Shown: positions 1 to 8,649 of the stretch, one piece after another
Layout: every line of letters begins with the position of its first letter
How positions within the stretch are numbered: position 1 is the stretch's first letter
DNA from: Xanthoparmelia taractica
Taxonomy: Eukaryota > Ascomycota > Lecanoromycetes > Lecanorales > Parmeliaceae
DNA: 14,320 bases
NCBI GenBank assembly: GCA_033085395.1
Contig: JANQBS010000556.1
Span: forward strand, 1-14,320
Direction of reading: 5' to 3'
Position numbers and translations under genes: made by a program
Notes under the pieces: model-generated
Told to the model about the DNA's origin: nothing
Database searches by the model: none
The model's input: only the letters and a program-made list of their open reading frames with translations

Positions 1-700
1 GCGTATTAGCTTTATACTTAATATTTTATTTATAAATTTAATATATCTACTTTAAAATATTATCTCGCGTAATAATTTTTTTATAAGTTATAGCTTATTT
101 TATTAGATAAATAGATAATAAGATAAATAGTAGAAGAATAATAAATATTAGAAGAATAAGAAATAATAGAAGAAAGAGTAGAAAGAAAATAAAAGTATAT
201 AATAAATATATCTTAAAAAACGTGATATTATAGATAAAATCAATATTATTCATTAATGCTTTTAGATATCTATCGTAATAATATTAAAATTAATTTATTT
301 TTTAATCGAAAAGCGGGAGAAGAATATTCTTATTATAAATATTAAGATTCTATAAGAATAAATTTATCTTATAATTAATTTTAGTAATTATTCTAGTAAT
401 TATTTAAGCGTATTAAAATTTTATTAATTTAGACGCTAACACGTAGAATTCTTAATAATCTTTCTATATTAAGTAGATAATAGAAATTAATACTTAATCG
501 ATTTCCTTCTTAATAATTCTATTAATAATAAATATTAATATCTAAATAATTCCCTCCTTAAACTTTTCCCTTAAATAATTCTTATTTATTATATCTTTTT
601 TTCGTTCTAATATTTAAGGCGCGTTTCTATTATTAATATAATTAAAGGTATTTAATATATTTCTATCTTACTAGAGAATATATAATTAATAATTTTTAAT
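1..700. other. unassigned AT-rich sequence
   Basis: No gene, repeat end or RNA could be supported here. It is strongly RIP-mutated, with long T and A runs. Around 540-570 a plus-strand reading is rich in Asn, Ser, Leu and Pro-derived codons and could be the mutated N-terminal part of the possible coding relic that follows, but nothing recognisable is present. Confidence 0.4.
121..196. repeat. purine-rich low-complexity tract
   Basis: The plus strand is almost wholly A and G, with imperfect repeats of AGAAGAATA-like and AGAAAGA-like units broken by single T residues. It may be a decayed simple repeat or a mutated Lys/Gln/Glu-rich coding stretch; neither can be shown. Confidence 0.45.
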
Positions 701-701
701 T

Positions 702-2960
702 AAATCGTAATTTATAGAGCATTAATCTTATAAGAGTAATTACTTTTTTTATTTTTATATTTCTTTATTAATCTTTTTTTTAGCTATTAAAAAAGAAGAA
801 TAATTAGATTCTTAAACGCACTTTTTGCTCTTTAATATAGAGTTTAATAATCTTAAATTTAAGACTTTACGTTATAGCGTAATTAATTAATTTAAAAATA
901 ATTAATTAAAGCGTAAAATTATTTAAGATCTTAGCGAAAATCTTAATATTAAACGCTTAAAAATAAGACTCGATATTTTTATTTTTAAGAAAAAGAAATT
1001 AAAATATGCAAAGAAAGCTAATAATGTCGCTAAGAATTATTATATTTATGTTTATAAAAAGATTAGCGAATTCGTAATTACTTTAGATTTATAGCGAAAA
1101 ATATATATTAAAATTCTTCGCTAATAAGAAGTCGACTTTAAATAATATTTATTTATCTTTATAATTATTATTTTAGTTATTAATTCTTTTAAGCTAATAT
1201 TTAAAATAGAATTATATAAGGCGTATATAGTAATATCGTTACTCGACGTCTTCGACTCTAGATTTATTTTAAAATCATAATCTATATTAATAAAAATAAT
1301 AACTCGTTATAAAAAGATATAAAAGATAAAAAAGCAAAGTAAAGTATATAATTATCTTTAATAAAAAAGTATTTATTTTAATTATATAATAGATAAGATC
1401 TTTTTAATTATTAGAGAGAGAGATAATATTTTAGATCGTAAGCGCTACGATCTATTAAAACTCGAAAAGAATAATTAATTATTAGATATTAAGCTATTCG
1501 CGTATAAGTAGAGTCTTAAGCGAAACTATGTGTCGAATATAAAGATACGTCTATTTATTAATATATAAAACGTGTAACGAAAGATTAATAGATCTCTACT
1601 ACGTAAACATAGAAAGCTAGATTATAAGAATTTAAGAAGCTATCTTAGAAAAGAATATAAATATTTATTTATAATTTTAATATATTTATATATTTCTAAT
1701 TATTATTCTAATTATCGCTAATCTATTTAAGAGAAATATATCTTCTTCGATATTATATTATTTTCGTATATATTCTTTAATTATTAAGAGAAAGTTATAT
1801 ATTATAATATAATTAATTATATTTAGAATAAGCACTTTAAATATAATAATATAAGATAATTATCTTTATTAGAACCGATATTATTCTAATTAAATAATTA
1901 TAATTTCGTTATAATAGATTTCGAGCCCGATCTTAATGCGATAAATGCGAGAAGAGCGTATAATCTTATTGTTTAAGGCTATAATAATATATTCGCTAAT
2001 TTTAAACTTCTCGCGTCTAATATAAATAATCTTAGTTTCTTAATTAGAGAAATCGCTAGTTATATAAATTATAATAATTAATTTTAGGAGTATTCTAGAA
2101 TTTTAATTATAATTCTAATTATTATACGTCTTATTCGAATTAATAGATAATTATCTTATTTCGTAAGCTACGAATAAGCTATATATTCTTAACTTATAAA
2201 GTAACTCTTTTTACGTGAAATGCGTATAATTACGCGACTATATAAGAGTTAATTATAATTACTTCTTAATAAGAAAAATAAGATTTATTATCTAATTTAG
2301 AGATAATTTTAATCTTTATTAATTCTTAAAGTGCGTTTAAGATAAGGAATTAAATTCGAAAATCTCTTTTTTAAATAAGTCTTAGAATCTTCTTTATTAG
2401 TCGAGTAAACGTTTTTCGTAATATAATTAAATTCGTTAATTTTTATATATAGCGAATCTCTTATAACGCGCGAGCTTAGAAATAATATTATAAAAATAAA
2501 AATATTTACTCTATAAACTTATTATTAACTTTTAATTTTTACGACTTTCTTATCGATTTAAATCGAATCTTAAGTCTCTTTTAACTATATAATTTTTTAA
2601 CGTTAAAAGATTTAAATAAGAATATAAAAATATTTTTAAATATTTTTATAGTATTATCGATAGTAAAAGAGAAGAGTTAGACTTATACGAGTTTACGATA
2701 TTATTCGTAATTGCGAGCGTTATTCTTATCGAGAAGAAAAGAGTAGAAATTTTTTTTAGGGAATATTAGAGTATTATTAACGTTAGAGAACTATTTAGAA
2801 AAAAGGGCTTTAGAAACAATCGCTAGAATTATAATTAAAATAGTGATTCGAACTTAGATAGTTATTAAAGTGCTAATTATAGAGATTTAAACTTAAATAA
2901 TTATTAAAATATTTATTAGAATAGAAATTCGAACTCGCGTAGAAATAAATCTAATTAATA
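702..2960 (+). pseudogene. unidentified RIP-mutated region, possible coding relic
   Basis: I do not recognise a family. From about 702 to 2500 one plus-strand frame (codons beginning at 783, 1008, 1440 and 1917) reads as charged, protein-like sequence, with pieces such as RKRYDLLKLEKN near 1437 and FEPDLNAINARRAYN near 1920; its stops are TAA and TAG, as RIP makes from Gln or Trp codons. From about 2545 a second frame continues with KREELDLYEF near 2665 and ends in an Asn/Ser/Gln-rich stretch at 2815-2955. Caution: TG is so rare that TGA stops hardly occur in any frame, and other frames near 1440-1680 also look plausible, so the frame evidence is weak. It could be part of an unknown transposon, or non-coding. 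I see no RT, integrase or transposase motif. Confidence 0.25.
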
Positions 2961-3398
2961 TATTAATCTATTCTATATATTTATTCTATATTAAATATAC
3001 TTTAACTTATTAAACTTTTTTATTAAGTTAACTTACTTGCGACTAATATTATTATATAACTATATTAGAGAGTTAGTCTCTCGCGCGCTTCGATTTTTAA
3101 TTCTTATACTCTTATACTTATTAATTTTTATCTCTTTTACTAGTATTTATTAGAATTTAATTAATACGCTATAGCGAAGAGATATTTATCTTATATATTA
3201 GTTTATATATTATATAATCTTCGTATTAGTTATCAATGTTAAATAATTAAAGCTAGATTTAAAGCTAAGTATTATTAGAAGACGCGTTTCTTATAATATT
3301 CTATATTTTTTATAAACATTATCTATCTTTATTTAAGCTATTATATTTTCTCTTAAGTCTTAAATTTTACTATATTATTTAATATCGTAATTAGTGCT
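2961..3398. other. unassigned RIP-mutated spacer before the hAT relic
   Basis: No supported gene. One plus-strand frame reads as Leu/Ile-rich sequence, which is what AT-rich mutated DNA gives by chance. If the hAT-like relic begins near 3399, its left terminal inverted repeat and promoter should lie here or further left, but without the other end, which lies beyond the window, it cannot be picked out. Confidence 0.4.
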
Positions 3399-3466
3399 AT
3401 ATCGTTCGATATCGCAGATAATATTATAGTTAACGACGATTATTCTTTCGACGAGAGTTAAGATAC
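3399..3466 (+). pseudogene. hAT-like transposase relic, N-terminal piece
   Basis: This short piece is called only because it joins the next one. The codon at 3399-3401 is ATA, which RIP makes from ATG, and it is followed by TCG TTC GAT, so it is a plausible mutated start. The reading stays open apart from one TAA (3459-3461, probably from CAA) and runs into the GATAC target duplication. Discounting one GATAC copy and the inserted LTR element, the same reading continues at 5974 in a Leu/Glu/Lys-rich stretch. The start and the assignment of this piece to hAT are inferred; the clear hAT motifs lie in the middle piece. Confidence 0.4.
3462..3466. repeat. target-site duplication GATAC, left copy
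   Basis: GATAC lies directly before the TGTTA end of the left LTR and is repeated exactly at 5969-5973 directly after the right LTR. A perfect 5-bp duplication at both outer ends fixes the boundaries of the inserted element and shows it arrived by integrase. Confidence 0.93.
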
Positions 3467-3645
3467 TGTTAGGGAGTAATCTAAGGATCGAACGAATCAA
3501 TGTGATTGGTTAATATGAATGGTATTCAATCTATGAGAAAGAAAGTATTCTATAAATGGTGAAGTGTTAATTAACGAAAACACGTTAAGAGACTAACTCA
3601 AATGGGTCTAGCACTAAGCGAAGAGTAGGTGCTGGAATCATAACA
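3467..3645 (-). repeat. 3' LTR of the gag-only element (left copy)
   Basis: It starts TGTTAGGGAG and ends CATAACA on the plus strand, giving 5-bp inverted ends. It matches 5790-5968 over its whole 179 bp with no obvious length change; the differences are mainly G/C here against A/T in the other copy. This copy is nearly free of RIP, keeping for example GATTGGTTAATATGAATGG where the other copy has A at several of these G positions. Confidence 0.93.
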
Positions 3646-3648
3646 CTA

Positions 3649-3658
3649 TTCCCCTCTC
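3649..3658 (-). other. polypurine tract
   Basis: The minus strand reads GAGAGGGGAA and then TAG directly before the TG of the 3' LTR (3645 downwards). This is where plus-strand DNA synthesis of an LTR retrotransposon is primed. It independently confirms that the element lies on the minus strand. Confidence 0.82.
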
Positions 3659-3664
3659 AAACAC

Positions 3665-3682
3665 GGTCACGTTCTCGTGACC
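3665..3682. other. perfect 7-bp hairpin beside the polypurine tract
   Basis: GGTCACG (3665-3671) and CGTGACC (3676-3682) are exact inverted copies around a TTCT loop. It lies 6 bases from the polypurine tract, at the 3' end of the element's transcript, and is free of RIP changes. A role in RNA 3'-end structure, packaging or priming is conceivable, but none is shown. Confidence 0.6.
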
Positions 3683-4216
3683 AGTCCCTCGAGTTAGATC
3701 TTATAAAGAATAATCTCGTATGCAGTTAACTGTAGTATAAATAAGTGTGCATGTGTAGGGAAAGATTCGCATATAAGAATATTGAGTGCTGGGATCGAAT
3801 GGAGATCGAATAAGTTAAATTATAATTGAAAAGAATAATTAAATAGGCTTAAATAAGCAGCGTATTTGCGGCTGGAGAAAGGTTAGAATAAAGTATTCTA
3901 ATTAATTCGAATCGTAGTCGGCCCGACGTCTTACGGGGAAAAAATTCTTCTCTATAGTGTAAAAATCGTTATTTTTAAATATAGGTCATTATTATTAATA
4001 ATAAGATTTAATAATAACGTCGCATAATCTCGGAGGCTATTATTGATCATAATAATAAGGGTTAAGTATTCTAAGCATTATAAGTGAGGTGATTGTTAAA
4101 TAATAGAGACCTAAGCAATTGAGACTAGATATTGTAAAAGTGAAATTTGAAAGATCAAATGAGTCAAATTGAAGTATTCGCTATTGCGCCAAGACTTTTA
4201 TGTTTTAAATCGTCAA
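3683..4216 (-). other. non-coding 3' region of the gag-only element
   Basis: Between the end of gag and the hairpin I see no reading frame, no pol motif and no RNA gene. It holds AT-rich repeats, including a perfect 16-base palindrome of TTATTATT and AATAATAA at 3989-4004. CA and TG are present at moderate frequency, so the absence of pol here is not just a result of RIP hiding it. Confidence 0.6.
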
Positions 4217-4348
4217 TTAGAAAGTATTAAAGACTAATAAGAAGAATATTACAGCTTTGCTAATATTCTCGCGATTCTTCCCTACTGCTACTAACAGCGC
4301 ATCGAGGATCTTTGTATTCCCCTAACCCAATCTCGCTCTCTTTCCTCG

Positions 4349-4402
4349 GCACGAAGTATTCTTATTCATAGTCATCTGACCTAATTATTAACAACGAAAG
4401 CA
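4349..4402 (-). other. zinc-knuckle-like motif at the Gag C-terminus
   Basis: The minus strand encodes GKCFRC, two stops of the kind made from Gln codons, LGQM and a later Cys. It follows CX2C then four residues, but the His position holds CAG (Gln) and the last Cys comes eight residues later instead of the usual four. It is in the same frame as the 4727-5032 run. It may be a variant or a damaged CCHC nucleic-acid-binding knuckle. Confidence 0.55.
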
Positions 4403-5681
4403 TTTACCTTCCGAACGTAGCTATTTAAGAAATTCAACTAAGTGCTAATTAACTTCATGATAGTCACGTCGGTCTCGAGATCTTAAGCTCTTGCTTAATT
4501 GATTTAATTCTTCTATAGAGTAATTATTCTCACTAAATTAATACGGGTTATAATTATAACTAGATCGTTTGTGCTCTTTGTCTAATAGTCGCATATTTAA
4601 ATTAATCTAGCGAAGCTATTGAACGTATAATTAAAATAACGTAGGCTTGATACCGTTGATCGTTTGCCACCTTAATCGACGTGAAATAGTACGTGTGAGA
4701 TATGAAATTTACTACTATTCCCGTAGCTATAATAAAGCTATTATTGCGATGTATCTGACTAAGAATTCTTTAAACGTCTTATTCTTCTCTTTTATATTAA
4801 AGTTTAAATTATAAAGTGTAGCGTCTATAGTATCGACTGTATCGAATTCGCTATACATATTATTAAGATCTTGAGGAATTTCCTTCGATGTAGTATAGGA
4901 ATTATAAATATTTAATTTGCAACGCGTCTTAATAACGTTAAATGCTATTAATTTGATATGATCTCGAATATAATCGATACGCGATTGTGATATAGGGTAT
5001 AGAAGAGCACTTGCTCTAAATTTAGCTTTCAAATGAAGTTGCTAGAACTCTTATTGAGTTCGATCGCCATAGAAATTTAATATATCGGGATAGTACTTGT
5101 TGTTCCCCTGCTGGGCAGCTAGAATAAGAGTATTTTAGGTGATAGAAGCCTAAGAAATAGGCGTATTCTCCTTGGTGTGAGTGTTAATATAAGTTATTTT
5201 CTTTCGGAGTTGATGAGAAATAGACGCATTTTAAGTGATTTTCTCTTGCGCAAATTAATCTTTATCTGAATCATAGAATTCTTCTTGTTCTCCTTATTGC
5301 TGCAGTAGCTAAGCCACCTAATTAGCTAGTTCTCTTGCTGTGAATCGATACTGATCTTATTGATTGCGGAGTCGCTTGAAGGTATTGATCTTTTGCTGAT
5401 GTTGTTGCTGGACCTGACTGATCTGGTCCTGAAGCTGTTTGATTCGGAGCTTTATCTCTTGATTCTTCTTCTTAATAGTCACATAACTCTAATGAGAATG
5501 GACTTATTCCTGTTCCTGGCCAGTACTTAGTCGTAATTCTAAGTGTTCTTCTTGATCTGAGTGTTCCTAGTCCTTCATATCGAAGTTCCCTTTCCTCATC
5601 AATCGTAGAGCTTCTAATTCATCTTGGATAGTATCTATTCTAATACGTTAATGATTCGCTTGTTCCGCTTGATATTCGCTT

Positions 5682-5705
5682 GCTTAATAACTTGCTTAAT
5701 AACTT
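5682..5705 (-). repeat. 12-bp tandem repeat, two copies
   Basis: GCTTAATAACTT is repeated exactly at 5682-5693 and 5694-5705, followed by further GCTT units. It lies near the start of gag, by the point where the reading frame changes, so copy-number change or slippage here may contribute to the break. Confidence 0.7.
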
Positions 5706-5789
5706 GCTTGCTTGATTCTTGCTTGAGACGTTAAAAAAATTATTTAAATCACTAGACATTATCGTGGACGAGGTAAATAGATTAAATAA

Positions 5790-5968
5790 TATTAGAGAGT
5801 GACCTAAGAATCGAACGAATCAATATGATTGATTAATATAAATAATATTCAATCTATAAGAAAGAAAATATTCTATAAATGATGAAGTGTTAATTAACGA
5901 AGACACGCTAAGAGGCTAACTTAAATAGATCTAGCATCGAGCGAAGAGTAGGTGCTGGAATTATAATA
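5790..5968 (-). repeat. 5' LTR of the gag-only element (right copy)
   Basis: This copy has the same 179-bp length as 3467-3645. It starts TATTA where the other copy has TGTTA and ends TAATA where it has TAACA, both RIP-type changes. On the minus strand it lies just upstream of gag and should hold the promoter; a TTTATAGAATA sequence (about 5868-5878, minus) is a possible TATA-like element, uncertain in such AT-rich DNA. The primer-binding site expected just left of 5790 is too mutated to match to a tRNA. Confidence 0.92.
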
Positions 5969-5973
5969 GATAC
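5969..5973. repeat. target-site duplication GATAC, right copy
   Basis: Exact copy of 3462-3466 directly after the right LTR. Confidence 0.93.
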
Positions 5974-7447
5974 TCTCGTTATTATTTTAGAGAAATTAGA
6001 GTCTAGAGATAAAAAATCTTACTTTATTTATAATAAATTTAAGTATAATATATAAATAAATTAATAATTAAAGATAAGTAAAGTAGTTAGAAATTAGATT
6101 AAAAATCTTAATCGTCGATAGAGAGTAAACTAAGACTTTATAATTCGAAAGACTACGAAATAAAAATATTTTTAAAACTACGTTCTTCGATCTACTCAAG
6201 AGTTATATATTATATATTATTACTACGATAATGTTTTTATTTAATTATTAATAAGTTATAGTATTACGAGAATAAATTTATATCTTAAATCGAAAGTATA
6301 CGTATAAAAGTTAAGTCTTAGTATACTTTAATAGATAATAATTATTAAGAACTATTAACGATAGATATATTATTTATTTAATTTATTTAATATTTAATAA
6401 TTAGAATAATAATTAGAATTAATATCTTACGCTTTAGAGACGATTAAAGAAAAATATTAAGATAAAGTTAGATAATAGATATTTTACTCGCGCGAACTTC
6501 TTCGAGTAATTTCGTCGTTAAATTATAGCTATAGATATCTTATTTACTATGATCGATAACTCAGAGATACTATAAATCTTTCGTTATCTTAACTCTCTCG
6601 TAATTATAAATTCTATATTTATAATTAAAAATCGACTATTTTTTAAAGTTAAAGAGATTAAGTTAGATCTATATACGAGTTTATTAAATAATAATATTAA
6701 GATATCTTTAGCCTTAAATAGCTAATCGATTAATAATTATTAGTCGTATTTTATATTTCTTAACTTCTTTATTAATTACGATTAGAGATATTATAAGAAG
6801 CTTCTAAAATTCGAGTACGTCGAGAATAAACACACTAATACGAAGTTTATAAGTCTCGTATAATTAATTCTTGAGAAATATATACTTAAGACGTGAATTA
6901 TAACTTTAATAATTAATAATGCGACTAATAATAATATACTCTTTCGTAATTTAATCGAGACTCTTTTATAAAGCGAGTTTAATAATTTACTTAATCTTAA
7001 AGAATAGAATACGAAGAATCTTGAATATATTCTCTATATAGCGTATATTATTTAATTATTCTTATAAGAGCTTCTTAATAAGATTCGCGTTAGCTTAATT
7101 AACGAGAACTTTTAGAAAAGCTAATATAATTCGAAGAAATAGAACGCTATTTAAAGATAAGAAAAAGATCTATTAATAACTTTAGCTAAGATATATAAAT
7201 TCTAGTTATTATTCTAGTTATTATTAATATCTAATATATATAAATTCGTAAGACGAGAATTTATATTAATGCTAGTAGTTAGCGTAAGAAGTATTTCTTC
7301 GAGCTTTAATCTATACGATTTAATAATACTTATAACTTAATTAATTAATATTATTTATCTATCGATAAGAAGCTATATTAATAAAAACGCGCACTTAAAT
7401 TATTTTAGAATATTAAAATTCGTTGAAACTTAATCTATTATATATTA
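5974..7447 (+). pseudogene. hAT-like transposase relic, middle piece
   Basis: hAT transposases cut and paste DNA with a DDE nuclease domain in an RNase H fold. In one frame this piece shows the hAT signatures in order. ISLAL-N-S-stop-S at 6702-6728 stands for the L-D-x-W-T/S motif, with the first catalytic Asp now AAT at 6717 and Trp now TAA at 6723. KLLKFEYVE at 6798-6824 is followed by a Lys-His-Thr. INNATNN at 6912-6932 stands for the TDNA(S/T)NN motif, with its Asp now AAT at 6915. A-Y-I-I-stop-L at 7041 stands for the AHIIQL motif. R-stop-N-L-I at 7421-7435 stands for RWNST, in a shifted frame. The first 600 bp are too mutated to show a BED zinc finger. The piece ends exactly at the chromovirus insertion, and its C-terminal part resumes at 14081. 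It is non-functional; the family call rests on motif order. Confidence 0.78.
7443..7447. repeat. target-site duplication TATTA, left copy
   Basis: TATTA lies directly before the TGTTACG start of the left LTR and recurs at 14076-14080 directly after the CTAACA end of the right LTR. TATTA is common in AT-rich DNA, but both LTR ends place it exactly, and the hAT reading resumes in frame after one copy. Confidence 0.85.
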
Positions 7448-7630
7448 TGTTACGAGTGTGACGACCACATAGACCTGCAACACCAAGTCGGCTTACCTTC
7501 CCAATTGGGACTACGGCTCTCCTTTTCAATTGAAACTAGTCCCTATAGACCTTGACGTTTCTTATAGATATTTCTTTCTAGCTAGATAGTTTCTTCTTAG
7601 ACTTAATTTATTTTAATTGTAGTTCTAATA
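7448..7630 (+). repeat. 5' LTR of the chromovirus
   Basis: It starts TGTTACGAG and ends CTAATA, where the 3' copy keeps CTAACA, so the original ends were TGTTA...TAACA. The first 110 bases keep CA, TG and CC (for example CGACCACATAGACCTG) in sharp contrast to the mutated DNA on both sides. It lacks 25 bases present in the 3' LTR near its end. The primer-binding site after 7630 is too altered to assign a tRNA. Confidence 0.9.
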
Positions 7631-8649
7631 TTAAATTAAGTCTTATTTTCTTATTACGCTCGTTAAACGTGCGAGCTAAAAGAACTCGTTTACGATATAA
7701 TCGACGACTTCGAAAGATACTAATACGTATTATCTTAGAATTAATATTTCTTAAATTATACGAAATAATTAAAAGCTTATAAGCAAGCGAGATTAAAGAA
7801 ATTATAGCAAGATAGCTCTTAAATTATACGAAGTGTCTTTTTATAATTAAATATTAATAGTATATTACAATTAAAATTAATTCACATTAATTATTTAGGC
7901 GATTCAAAGAACTATATCTTAACGATTTCCAGTCTTTACGACGTATCGAACGATCAAGAAACGAATACACACGTCTTCCGCAAAGAATCTCACTTTGAAA
8001 TCAATATCTACTTAATACACTTAATATACTTATTTAACACTCGACTCCTCGACGCGACTGTGAGTTACGCGATTAGTTTATTAATTAGTATACTCTAGAT
8101 ATGTTTCTAACACGATTTAGTCGTTTATTATTAATTAGTATAATAATTAAAATCGTGCATATACGCTGGTAAGAATTACGTATATAACTTACTTCTCGAC
8201 GTCTCGCACTAATAAAGCGTTCTTTAAAGTCTATTCGACTATAAGCACATCTTATTTAAATAATTATTACTTATATTATAATCGGCCTAGAGCACTCACT
8301 ATGAACTTAGCTAAGTTCGTTCTCATCGTATTAATTTTAATCTCGACTCGAGCGAGTTTCGTATAAAAAAGTGATTCTATTTAAAAGTTCGAAGAAAACT
8401 ATTACTTTCTTATAAAATTAAACGATATCTTAATATTATAATATCACACATTTAACGATCTATTTATAGTTACTATTGAATACCTCGAGGTACGAAGTAG
8501 GGCGCGGGAGGTTTCTAGGCGAATATCGATCTTATAATCTATCTTACTCTACTTCTCAATCTAGAACGTTATCTTAAGAATATTCTAAATCGACGAGTAT
8601 CTATATTATTTAGAAATACTTTTCACGCGCTCGAGAATCTTATCTTCGT
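7631..8649 (+). other. chromovirus leader between 5' LTR and gag
   Basis: I see no gene here. The stretch 7860-8060 keeps more CA and CAA than the rest, as if less exposed to RIP. A 21-codon ATG frame at 8301-8366 encodes a hydrophobic run but has no support. A leader of this length before gag is not unusual for fungal Gypsy elements; the true gag start could lie somewhat upstream of 8650. Confidence 0.55.

Larger units (their letters stand above)
4217..5759 (-). pseudogene. gag: retrotransposon Gag relic
   Basis: Gag is the capsid and nucleocapsid protein that packages element RNA. One minus-strand frame runs from about 5650 to the TAA at 4217-4219, with internal stops almost all at expected Gln or Trp positions (RIP). 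In order it shows a Gln/Lys-rich coiled coil near 5390-5480 (QLQDQISQVQQQHQQK), a capsid-entry motif NFYGDRTQ near 5060, then a 101-codon stop-free run (4727-5032) with KFRASALLYPISQSRIDYI, AFNVIKTRCKL, YTTSKEI and FKEFLVRY, then SRRLRWQTING near 4660, and a knuckle-like CFRC...Q...C at 4349-4402. This fits a Gag type common in fungal LTR elements. The best start is the ATG at 5757-5759, but it is in another frame, so a frameshift lies near 5640-5690, close to a 12-bp tandem repeat. Not functional as it stands. Confidence 0.85.
3467..5968 (-). mobile_element. 2.5-kb gag-only LTR retrotransposon
   Basis: It has two 179-bp direct repeats (3467-3645 and 5790-5968) ending TGTTA...TAACA, flanked by GATAC on both sides. 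A minus-strand polypurine tract abuts the left repeat, and a gag relic is read on the minus strand, so the element runs right to left: the right repeat is the 5' LTR and the left the 3' LTR. The 2144-bp interior holds only gag (4217-5759) and about 570 bp of non-coding sequence. No aspartic protease, RT, RNase H or integrase motif was found on either strand. It therefore resembles the non-autonomous LTR elements with only a GAG domain (TR-GAG) described in plants, or an internally deleted derivative, and would have needed Pol in trans. It is less RIP-mutated than its surroundings. The Ty1/Copia or Ty3/Gypsy lineage cannot be settled without pol. Confidence 0.88.

Noticed and set aside
3066..3081. 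TAGAGAGTTAGTCTC as a possible left terminal inverted repeat of the hAT element
   Set aside because: hAT ends often begin CAG or TAG, but the right end lies outside the window, the 8-bp duplication cannot be tested, and RIP makes such strings common.
702..3398. Reverse transcriptase or a second LTR element upstream of the hAT relic
   Set aside because: No YxDD-like box in a convincing context, no paired repeats and no polypurine tract were seen on either strand.
3989..4004. A 16-base perfect palindrome as a protein-binding site
   Set aside because: It is made only of TTA and AAT units, and such palindromes arise easily in AT-rich simple sequence.
4727..5032. A 101-codon minus-strand open frame as a stand-alone gene
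   Set aside because: Its sequence is the central part of a retrotransposon Gag, and the same frame continues on both sides past RIP-type stops. It is a stop-free piece of a pseudogene.
8301..8366. A 21-codon ATG frame with a hydrophobic run resembling a signal peptide
   Set aside because: It lies in the chromovirus leader, is very short and is followed by mutated non-coding sequence; chance explains it.
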